Source: Osmia lignaria lignaria (lineage: Eukaryota; Arthropoda; Insecta; Hymenoptera; Megachilidae). From it: 64,000 nucleotides of DNA. The translations under genes were made by a program, and so were the position numbers. Under the pieces are notes generated by a model. The model did not search any database. It saw only the letters and a program-made list of their open reading frames with translations, and was not told the DNA's origin. How positions within the stretch are numbered: the stretch's first letter is position 1; every line of letters starts with the position of its first letter. This document shows positions 1 to 12,000 of this stretch, in pieces. Location of the stretch: NCBI RefSeq assembly GCF_051020975.1, contig NC_135044.1:6822501-6886500 (forward strand), given 5' to 3'.

Positions 1-89
1 CGGCACAAATTTCGCAGGACTCGTGACAAGGCCAACAAACGCCACCCTGGTTTGGAAAACTCCTCGGTGGGCATCGACTCACGCATGTG
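1..89 (-). CDS. Fur2: Fur2 exon: Cys-rich furin repeat, cut by window edge
   Basis: This exon is too short for ordinary ORF calling and was found by following the splice phase. An acceptor aattgcag is followed by a C that completes the Asn codon of the previous exon. It then reads TCVSRCPPRSFPNQGGVCWP followed by CHESCEICA. The Cys spacing (CxxxC, CWPCHxxCxxC) is that of furin/FU repeats, and the wording matches recalled Drosophila Fur2 at the same place. It runs off the window, so its donor and later exons are unseen. Confidence 0.9.
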
Positions 90-3000
90 CTGCAATTTTT
101 TATTTTCCAAGCAAACGTTCCTTCGCGATTTTATTTGATCGATTAATGAATTTTCGTTTAGCAGTTCGTTAATTGCACCCTTACGGTTCGTTGACTGCGT
201 ACATCGTGTGTAAGGTGAGACATAAATTTTCTATTATCGATTAGACGGTGTTCTATTTTAGTAAGGGAGCTTTTTGCAAAACATAGAGCTACTTAAAATT
301 GAAATTTATATGGTGCAGTTATTAAAAGTTATGTTAGTAATTATAGAGCGATCGATTCTGTTAGTGAAAAAGTTAGAAAGAATAGCTGCACTTTCTGCAC
401 CAGAAGAAGTTTCATTTTTCATGAATGCACAATGAATCTACGTTACAGAGCACAACGTAATTACGATGCGAATACAAAGTTACTTTAATCTTGCTGAACG
501 AACATTTTTATTTTAAACTTCCATCCCCCGATAGCGTAGAAAATTGAACGAGTTAGTACTCGTTCTACCTGATTAAAAAAATTTTTATAACATTCAGCAA
601 TTATTGTCTCTAATAACGCTGAGTATTAACCATCGTAGAAATTAATCCTTTCATTCGATTTCGATTTCACGAGAAAGAGTAGCGAACTTGTTTTTACCAT
701 TTGTATCGAGAAAATTCGAAATTCAATGTCGTACTTTTACATAAAAAGTATCACTCCGAATAACAGTTTGTTCCAAACGTTTGCGAGACACGATGGATGT
801 GCAGAGGGTGCAATAAACCGTGGAACGAAATAAATGGTGCAAGAGACAAATTTCAAGGCTTTCGTAGCAATTTTTTAAAACAAAATACTACGTACTTTTA
901 TTTAAAAAAAAAGAAAAAATAATAATTACCAAAAAATAGTAGCTTTCGAAATTAATATGCAGGAGGGTCTCCCATTTGGTACAAAAATTGATCGTGCCAG
1001 GACATCCCGTGTAGGATTACCTCTGTTCCATGCTCCCTTTCCCAAGCTACTTTCCACAGCCAGAATTTCTAAAACGATCACTTACTTGTCGAGACGATAA
1101 TTTTTACACGCAACACACTGGGTGGGTCCTTTCCCATAGCAGCCCTGAGAATCGCATTGAGGATCACAGTCGTGAAGGATCTTTCTAGTGGTGTCCAATG
1201 ACTCGTCCCCGACTTGGGACAAGGACGAGGGCGAGTCGTAAGACGAGGACGTGTCCCCAGGTAGACGATTGGTCAGGATAGGCGCCGATGAACCATCCAA
1301 CGTGGCCACCGATGCTTGGATGTTGGAGGCGGAACCAACGTACGGGCCCTGGTAGCCCTGAAAGGTAGACGAAGGAAAGAAGTCGACGTCGCCGCGATGG
1401 CCCGATGGATCATCGTCTACAGGATATGGATAATGCACGGAGGCGTACGAAGAATGGGCTTGTACCGGGTTAAATTGACGTGTCCGTATCCGGATCGGGT
1501 TGGCTGCAGTTCCGTAAAATATCAGCTGCCACTTCTTTAAGATTCCTGGAACAACAAATGATAGAAATAATTTCAGATTTTTTCAGATTCTGTCTTTTAT
1601 TTTTGAAACACTTTGTCAATCGAATTGGTCAGTTATAGCATTTTCCTTTCTTTTCGAGGGTGGAGGTGGGGGTGGGATATAAATATTTGGAGTGTGAAAA
1701 AAAAAATACAAGGTCGAATCAGTACTGTTGATTACCACAGATTATAAGTTGGCTAGATTATTATTATAGAGAATAAATTAATATAATATTAGGATTTTTA
1801 TAAACTTGAAAGTGTAATAAAACTACAGCTGGAAGTTTAAATTGTTATTAAAGAGCGCAGGACGGGAACTGAATTCTAAAGTGAAGCAAATAAATCTTTT
1901 CTGCACTGCTCCGCAGTGATTAAGGTAAACGACAAGTCAGACCAAGTATAAACTTCTTTAATCACTATTGGTTTTTCTGGCAGCTTCGGTTTCTGGATTT
2001 TCAAATAATCAGGTATCTGAAAAAATAAATATCAAATTAAATAAAAATGTCCAAAATGGAGGTACGGAAGACCATTAGAACTGTACAAAATAGACAGGGT
2101 TAATAATGTAGGATTAATAATTCAATATCCCGGTAAAATCCTATAACCCCATTCATCGACAAAGTGTTATTTGTATAATAATTCATATATATATATAATG
2201 GCAATCAATGTTAATTTGTTAATAACCATTTTCAGTACAAGGACTTAATTAGTCAGCGTACAAAATTCAGTTTCAATTAGTTAATTATTAATTACTTACA
2301 GAGAAACAATTTTACATTTATAACAAATTAGCAAAATTAATCTTATTAACTTAGGTCACAATTGGATAACCATTAATTATTTAACAAAGTGTTAAGTAGT
2401 ATTTCTCTTGTCAAATCTGCTTGGACAAGTGAGAAAAGATATTAAAACTACTTACCTGGGGAATTGACGTGCCGGTTACCGGCGTTAATGATCTGCAGAG
2501 TCCACCGACCATCCGCCTTTTCACCCCAGAAGTGGACGCTGAGGAAAGGCCAGTCGTCGAAACTCGAGCTAAGAACGTCCCGTGGCCTTTCGAACAGTAA
2601 AGTCGACGTGGTACCCATCGGAGATGTCAACAGCAATCGCAGATTTCCTCGAGGGAAGAACCTTAATGAAACCTGTTTGAAAAATGTTTGACGTTTCAAT
2701 CGTCTATCTCTTCGAGAAAGAAAATACCCAGAAAACCTTTCCAACACTCAAACTAATTTGATTAAAAAATATTTATTATCGAGATAAACAGATACTCTAC
2801 AGCTCTGATCAATAATACTGCTAAATATTTGATCCTTCTAATCTTATAATAATGAAAATTCTATTTTGCAGGGTGTGCCAGTCAGTCTGTTAACCACTTC
2901 ATTAGAATGAACACCCTCTTACCTTACACTGCACGTGCTCGAGGAAGCGAACCTCGTTCAAGGAGCCAGCACAGCCGCTAACGTCCATGGAGACGCTTAG

Positions 3001-6000
3001 CGTGTAACCGTAGGTCGGGTCGATACGTCTCTCCTCGTTGATCTCATCGGACTTGCAGATATGTTGAGGCGGCACGTTGGTCCATTGTTCGGCCAGGCTA
3101 ACCATAGCGCCGGCATCCATGAGGCCATAACCGAATTTGTGGGAGACCTTTCTCTTTACACCGTTCAGTATCCAGCCAGGTTCCTTCTCGAGTGGTATCG
3201 ACCTGGATGTAAGCACCACCAGGTACTGCATGTCTCTCCACGTGAGGCTCGGATTAGCTTCGAGGGCGAGGGCGGCAATACCGGCTGCCAACGGTGCCGA
3301 TGCCGATGTTCCCGTGTGTTCGACCGTGCAAATATGATCTGGCCTTAGTTTCGCGTCCATATCCACCGTCGCGACGCTCTTGTCGTTGCCGGGCGTGCCG
3401 GACGAGTAAGTGGAGGCTAACGTCGAGCTACATTCCTCGAGATACCAGGGCTTGTAACCGCCCTGGGTCGCGCTCGATATGGACAAGGTGAAAATACTGT
3501 TTGTATAGCCGTCGCAGTTGCAAGAGTCCGTGTGACGGCCACCGTTGCCCGATGCCCACACGAAGATCGATCCTTTGCCTTTGCGACCCTGTACGTTTGG
3601 AAATCGTTAGTGCTTTCAAGTGGTCCCCGTTAAAGCGCTACCCGGCACACTTGACGGTGTTTGCGCTTCAATTTTAGGGGCAAGTTAAACCTTGCTGATT
3701 AAGAACGACTTGATCCTAATGAAAGTTTGCCGGACAGTGTAACGCGTTATAAAGGAATCAACGATGGACGTGAAAGTCGTTTATATTTTCTGCATAAACT
3801 CGTGAGAGAAAAGCTTGGAGCGCAAAGGGTTGATGCGATACGTTATAAGATATAAACAAATGAAAATACCATACCTATTGATTTTAACACATTCACCAAG
3901 TATGGATTTAAATTGATCCCAAGCCGATTTGCTTGAGATCCATTGTATCCCGTGACACCTGCAGATTGCCTTGATGCACGCCCCTTGGTTGAAGCAATAA
4001 AAGAAAGCAAAGGTGTATAACTTACGCTGGTTACGCCATAAATAAACGCCCTCCTGGCAAGAGGGCCAGGACCATCGACGGTTTTCCCATCGTCCTCGGG
4101 GCCCCAGGATGCACTGTATATATCGATGTGATCAGGATTCAATCCGAGTGCTCTGGCTTCGACAGCATCGTTTACCGGGCCATCGAGCATTCGCACGCCT
4201 GAGAACACGGATGGTATGTGTGTCAGATAGCTTTCCTTCTCGTTACCCCTCGTGGGAACCGCAAGATTTTCCCCGAAAATTTTCTAGCAACCCCCCCCTT
4301 GCTAATGCCGCCTATCCCCGTCTCGTTGCCGCGATCCACCCTATTTTCATTAAAATTTCTCCCGCACCCATTGTCATCTGTTTTTCACCGTTGATCGCAG
4401 TCGAGCCAATGAATTTTATCGTAGAAAACGCGTCGCTTCGATGCCGAGGTATGACGCTATTCCGAACGCGTTAAATCGAACAGGGATTGTTGTCATGCAT
4501 TTTAATGGAAACCAGCCGACAATATTATCGGAACTCGATATTCCCACGACGTAAAGAGACTTGTAATCGGCAGAGACGAGGAAAGAGGACGATGCATGAA
4601 ACGAGTGACACCTCGGTAATTGTTATGGCGAGGTAAAAAGAAAAAGATGAACATCGAGGCTGGACGATGAAATTGTTGGGATGTAATTAAACAAAGTAAA
4701 TGAAATCGAGCGGAGAATAGAATTTATTGAAGTTAATGGAAGTGTTAGTGGTTCTGAAACGAATTCTCACGTGGTTCGTTCGGTGTTGATTACTCTTTTA
4801 TTTGTGATATATTTTCTGTGATTTTATAGAAGGGAGAAAAAAGGATAGCTCGCATTATTCTTTTTAAGAACAAGAATTTGCACAGTTTTGCGTGTATTAT
4901 TGATTTTAATACTGAATTAATTAATCAAAGGTAACGAACCGAGGTTAAAACGATATTAACTCTAACTATAACAGAGTACGAAAGAATGACTGGTTAATTC
5001 AATCCGCAGCGTTGAATAATGAACACTATTAATCTCTCCGGTCCTGGGATTTACTCGTTATTACGTATTCCAGAGTTGAGCAGAAAGTTATAATTAAAAA
5101 ATCAATTTTAGCAAATTGAAAAATATGAAAATGCTTGCTGGAATGGTTTGCATCGTTTATTTATGAGTAGTAACATTATAATTACGGAATGTTCAATTTG
5201 CCACCAAATTTAATACATTAATGTGTAATTATAATATTTGTACGATGGATCAATTTGGTAATGCAATATTCTATTATGATATTTATCTAATGGAATTAAT
5301 TGAACGTTCCACAGATATTCTGTTAAAAATTAAATTACTTTCAGAACCACAGTATAACGTGTGAATGAAATTTTAATTTGTTGAACCTGGATACGAATAC
5401 GTTTTATTTTGATTTATTTATGTAATTTATTGTTAGTGTAAGATGATGTCAACCTGAGGCGGTTTTCGACCTCGTCAGGCGTAGATTCCTAAGTTTACGA
5501 ATGTCAATACGTGGATGTAAAGAAAAATTTTTTCCGGGCCTTTAGGCTATCTGCGAAACCGGCAGAGTCGCTATTGTGTTCGCGATAGGGATAATCCCTA
5601 AGGATAAACATTCGGACGGTAAACGGCGGCAGTCGTATCGAAGCGCCGCAATAGTTTCATTCGTTCTTGAGTGTTCCGCGAGTCGACGCATGTTAAATAG
5701 TGTTCCAAAGTAAATAGTTTAATTTCTAACCTGCCAATATTATCTCAATCGATAACAGTTTATATTCAGTGTTTTAAGATACATTTCTGTCGAAAAAGTG
5801 TTAAAAGTTCCAAAATAATTCCGTTATTCCGCGTGTTTCAAAGACGCTTACTCGGCTTCCAAGTGACACAAATAAGAATCTATAGCAACGCGATGTCTAA
5901 AAGGAAGGAAGCTTTCCAAACACGACAATCTTCAAAACCAGCCACCCTCTTCGTTCTTCGAACTTTACGCAAACACCTCGAAGGATCATAATTCATCACA

Positions 6001-9000
6001 CAAGGTAAGAGAAATGTCGTTTATAATAAAAAGAACCTTTCATTCGTGCGAAGTTTAATTTCAAAACCGCGAGAGTGTGAAACCAAAAACAATTATTTAT
6101 AGAGTAAATGTCTACAATTAAGGCCCCAACGAGAAATCAATTGAAAAGAGGTAAATTTTATGTATTATATTTTTACCCCCCGAATCCAAAACTGCTGATA
6201 AAATTTGGAGTATTGGGATATTCGCTTGTATTTACTAAGATATTGTGGTAAATATTGATAAAAATCATTATTTTCAAAAGTTAATGACTTTGTTAAGTTA
6301 GGTTACCAGAAAAAATATAACTTATCTTGCGGAAGAAACTTGACCAGTTAAGAATAGTCTCCTTACTTAGTTCTAATTCCTGTTCATAGAGTGCACAGCA
6401 CGGAGGACGCATCATCAGAAAACATCTAATAAAATGGGCAATTGTCTTGATTTTACTTGTCAATTTTAACAATTTTCGTTTAAATTCACACTTTGAAGTT
6501 ATTCTTTTCAAGGAGACTATTGTTGACTGGTCAAGTTTTTGCCATGAGGTAAGTTATATTTATTCTGATAACCTAACCTATGTACCTTAAAAAATACAAG
6601 CGACCCCCAAATTTTATCAACAGTTTTGGATTCGAGGGGCAAAAACACATAGAATTGGGCCCTAATTGTAGATATTTACCCCTATCGGAATTCATTCGAA
6701 AAGTAATAATTTCTTACCTCCTATGCTGGCATTATAGGCGACCCCGACACCGCAATATTGGTTGAAAGCAACCGCTGCGACCTCGCCAGCGCATCGTGTT
6801 CCATGCTTGTTGTCACCGTTGTCCCTTGGCATCGGATCGTTGTCGTTGTCGTTGATGTCCGTGCTGGCCTGGTGATCGTAATTTAACGCCAAGTCCGGAT
6901 GATTCGTTTGTATGCCGTCGTCGAGGATCGACACGACTACACCCTTGCCTGTGTAACCCTTCTGCCAAGCCGGGCCAAGATTCATATCGAAGCCATCCTT
7001 AGCGCCGCCATTCTGGGACCAGACAACAAAATGGTATGTTTCATTTTCAGTAAAATAATTTACGTATTTCGTTATTAAAATTTCTTTAGATATTAATCTT
7101 TCTCTATTATATTTATTTTGTGGTAGTAGTATTTATCACGTTAAGATTTCGAGATAAGTTCGAAGAAGCTCGAGAAATTTTTCTTTAAAAAATTTTAACC
7201 GACGATCTACTATCTATTATCTTCTTTTATCAACTCGACGTTAGTTATGGGACGACCTGATATCTCCATTTTATCCGCGAATGCTGATGGATGTACTGCT
7301 TTGACCCGAGGCTACTATTGCCTCGTCTTTTCACTATTCTCTTCTCTCGGCGCTGCTAATTTATTCTCCGGTGAGAAAGTAAGAACGATTCGTTTCTTGT
7401 CGATACGAACGAGAAATTTGAACACGGTCAAAAGTCGTCCTTTCTCATCCGTCGTCGTTCATAATTCTCGACGCGTCGCCTCGAAAACGATCGTTTCCGG
7501 TACAAGTTAACGGTGATCGCTGCTCTTGTCATTTCTGGAATTAACGGCGGCAACGATCTATACGAGGGCGGTATTAACGATCAGATGTTTTTCATTCGAA
7601 AACAGGATTTCCGTCGCGAAATCGGACACGCCCTTCCGTAGAAACCACCCCGTTCCCATAAATATCGGATTCAATAATTATCCAGCGATTTAGGCGATTA
7701 ACAACCGATTAATCGAGCAATTAAATACACATTTCCTATACGTCTGATTTATTATTAAAAATATTGTTTTAATCTAGCAAAATCTTGGAATTTAGAAACA
7801 AGGAAATAATGATAAAATTTAGGACCGTTGAAAGAATTAATCTCACACAATTGTGAGATGAAACGCTTTCATTTTTACTCCCATTCTTTTATTTCGAACT
7901 GTTGAATGAATGCAACATTTAATAACATTCTCCTATCAACTCGTACGATTTAACAAGGAAATAACAACTTTTATTTATATAAAATAGGAAAAAGCTAAAG
8001 CGAATCCCATATAATCCTCATAAAAATAAATCTCTTTTATCCAGTGAATTTCTCTCCAACTTTTCACTTCTAGCGTGTTAAATAAACGCAGCGTTTAATA
8101 ATATTTTTCTTATCACGACAAAGAAATCATGACTTTTGTACATGTAGAATTTGAGGCAATTAAAAATTGACAGATAAAACTCCCAACATCGTTAAAACGT
8201 AACCAGTGTTGCGTAAAAGTGTAAAACCAGCTGAAAAACGTTTTCATCTCGTTTTCTTTCTCCGACCATATTATTATTTTTTTTTTTTTTTTCATTTCCA
8301 GCGAGTTAATTCACGGTTCACAATTTCGAAACGTTCCATTTCCCTTGTATGGCGCGCCTTATTCAATTATCCACCGTCTAAATTCAAAGGCGTGTAACGA
8401 TACGAATGGAACTAATTCGGTAATAATTTAGGCAGAAATGATATATCGTGTTTATCTCGATATACGTGAAATTAATTAACTTCTCTAATGGCCACGGACA
8501 TAAATATCCTGCAATTCTTTCATATTCAAAACGCAGCGATAACGATAAATCTGTACCCGTCAAATGGATAAATTTATTTGACAATGCTAATGGAACTTTT
8601 CGATATAATTCAAATGATATATTTGTCATTTTTTTCTTTTTTTTTACAAAACTGACGGATGGAACTCGATTCATCCATATGCGTTATTCACGTCGTGGTT
8701 TCATCCCCGTAAATCTACGAATCAAACATAAATATTCGATTACACCGGCTCGATATAATAACTGAATGATTGCACCCGCGATTTTTGTACCGATTTATTT
8801 ATCAAAATATTTTTTAATAAATGCAGGCTAGATTGGATTGTTTTTTATTTTGCAATATGGTGCTGGTAAATTTCTGGTGGGATGGACAACCTTCATAATT
8901 TTTGGACCATCCGTTGAATTTCATAGTCATTGCCTTTTTTACCTAAGAAAAGTTAAAGCCCCAACGTTAAAGAAAATTGGTCCATTTCTTCCGAAATTAC

Positions 9001-12000
9001 CCTATCAAATTCTAAGTTTTTTTTTTTCTTTAATACGATAATTTAAATATTTAAAAGCGATCTAAAGTGTCGAGGTAGAGACGAAATCAGTAGAAATTGA
9101 AACGGCCTTAAGATGAAAGGAAACTAGATCTCGAACACGTTATAGCTGTTATCGGATGTCGTTAAAGTCAGCTACGTCGAGGAACGTAGCAGTCTCGTCA
9201 CGTAGTTGGTTTTGGTCGGTTCTAAGGTAGCAAAATCGAGAGGTCCACTTACCAGGTACCACTGTTCCTTAAAGAGCGGATCCGTGAACAGGTTCTGAAG
9301 AGGTACGCCTCTATTCCTTTGTCGATGGAACGTGGTCTGCCTAGGACGTGGACCAAATTCATCGAAAAACGCCGGATAATCGGCGAAAGAGAACGAGGTG
9401 GGCACAAAGTCCCTCTTCTTGCGTTTCTTTTCGTGCTGTTGTTGGAACCATCGCACCTGGAAAAACACAAACGGATTTCTCTTTAGCAATCTTCCTACAT
9501 GGATTTCGAAACTAAACAGTTCCGAAGCACTTTGCCAAAGAAGAAACATACACGCGTATTTCTTTTACCTGTTTATTTTCAGGATAAATAGTTGAAGAAA
9601 TTGATTTATTGGAATATTTGAGAAAAATATTTGACACATCGTTTTATCATCCTTAAAAGGCTATTACTCGTGAAATTTTATACTTTGTAAATTCAATTTT
9701 AATATTCAATATTTCCTTCCCCAAAAGTTTTACAATTGATTACTTCGAGCTAACTTAATTATTGTTTGATAACTTTGTCTTTGAAGCCGGCCAAGAGCAA
9801 TTTATTGAAATTGAAATGTATTTAGTTTAATAATCATTGCCCGAAATATGGAAATGTACTCAAAGCTGTTGACCTGTTCCTTGGTAATGCATAATTTTAA
9901 ATAACATCAAAGGCTATTCAGTCATTTCATTTAACGGAAACTAATGATAGTAGTGTAGTAACTCCTTTGCCTTTGATGGGTTGCTAATTTACAGGCACAG
10001 TTTCGTTCATATTCAAAATTGCTTCCACACGGTAAATAATGGAATAGAAATCTAAAGTAGGTACATATTTTGATGAGAAAAAAATCTGCTGGGCATTGAT
10101 TATTTCTAAATCAGTGAGTCAATTAATCAATTTCAGAATTTCAGAAAAATCTTTTTCCAAAAATTTTTTTCCAAACAGAGCTTTTCAATTGTAAAATAAA
10201 CAAATGTCTGTAATGGAAATAATGCCTCCTCGAATGCAGGCTGTTTATAATGCACGTTCACGTATCCGCTTGGGCGCGACCGTAGGTGGGTGGGATTATT
10301 AAAAATTTTACATGTTTGCGGTCACGGGTCAGGATTTTTTTTTTTTTTTTTTTAAACCACCCCCTCCCCATACGCGCAATCAGCCAGCACGATTTATCAT
10401 GGAATATGCAGGCGTGCAGCGGCGAGCAGACGAAAATTCGCAGAATATACGGATCCGGCCGTATGGCGCCTTGTAAACGGTTCCATCAACGTGAAGCGTT
10501 TTCGTGGTCGAGCTTTAACTCGACGGAGCGTGGAACGCGTGACGCCTCGGTCATCGTTTCATTCATATCGCCGGACGATTCGACGTTAAAGCCTCGCCAC
10601 CGAAATTCACGGCTCCTGAATTTTGGCCAGTCTCCAAAATCCCTATGCTAACTAGCGTTCCGGGCCGATAAGTGTCACGCTCGTATACCACCACTTGGGG
10701 GAAAAAAGGGGGAACCCAATTAGCAGAGCTCCATCGAATCAATGCTAATCAAATCTGTAATTTAAATATTTATTTATTTACGTGTCAGAGCTTGATGGCC
10801 ATCGAGTTTATTACTACGTTTTGTAAATGTTGTCCTTTGGAAAAAAGAAGGGTGACGTTGCATGACATTATTTTTTCAAAATTAACCAAAAATATTATTT
10901 CATACAGAATCAGGACTCTGGTGATTAGGGAACATCCGCGGAACAAAGTTCCTACTTTATCAAGCAAAATTACCACAAATTTGCGTACACGTCAGGGTGA
11001 TCGACAAGCGTTCGATTGCATCCCATTAATCGAAGTATCTAATTTAAAATGCGCGCGGTGACATGTGCGTGTCAGGGTTACCCACCGTGTGACAAAAGTT
11101 ATTATACGCCAAGCTTGTAATGACGTTAAATGATTTGCTGTTTGACGGCAAATCTGATTAGATTCCACGTAATAACCTCCCAGTATAATCTGATTGTATG
11201 CACCTCTTTGGTGTGCGACCACATTATACACTCCTTTCATTATTCAGGATCACGGTCTAACAATGTTTCGTAGATCAGAAATTCCCCTAGCATTAAATAT
11301 TGGCGATGATGGGTCATTATTTTAATTTTCGAGTTTATATTTCAATTTCAGAAGCAATAACTAAATATACCCAACCCTTAATTTACAAGGTATTAATTAA
11401 TTTTGCAAAAGTATTGTTTAATTTCTTGTCAATTAGGGGGTCGAAAAATTCTTTTCACATTTGATTAGTAGTCGAGTTTAATAACGTTGTCTAACATTTT
11501 TGAAAATTCTCCAATATTTATTAAGCCCTCTTAGTTACACTACTGTTTTCTTCATTATTTTATGTGAATTCCAGCAATCGTTTGGTCGTAAATACGCGTT
11601 ACGTATCCGTTCTTGAAACGGCTTCGGTATTTGTCGAATAAACCTTCTCAGGGCTGTTTCATTGGTGTCGACGAAACGCTTTATCGGCGAGAAATAGACA
11701 ATGTCCGTGACTGGAAAGATGGTGCAAGCACAATATTATCTCCGGAAACAGGCTGATATTTTACCGTGTCCTTTTTCCTCGTAGTCTCCCTCGCCAATTG
11801 GATACGTTCATTCTCAATGATCATGCTGAGTTTCATTGTTAAAGCTATTTTTATGGGGTAGTTCTAACGTAGCAAGTTACAGTTGAAAGAGCTCGAGACG
11901 AAAACGATCGAACAATCGATGAAAGCTTTAATTAAAAGACCTTTCACTTGTCTTCGGTTCAATCAATCTTCTAACAAAGTGTCCTTTTTATTATTAAAAT

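Larger units (their letters stand above)
4199..6717 (-). other. Fur2 intron with an inverted-repeat element and a CpG-richer block
   Basis: Phase-1 intron of 2.5 kb separating the catalytic Asp/His exon from the next exon. It holds a GC/CpG-richer block at about 5440-6005 and an inverted-repeat element at about 6098-6688, both annotated separately. The rest is AT-rich, with a C-run at about 4289-4297. Confidence 0.8.

Noticed and set aside
3061..3348. Plus-strand frames overlapping the Fur2 catalytic exon
   Set aside because: Shadows of the minus-strand coding exon, whose constrained codons keep the opposite strand open.
8113..8674. Minus-strand frames starting MKKKKK or containing KKKKK
   Set aside because: Produced by T homopolymers in an AT-rich Fur2 intron.
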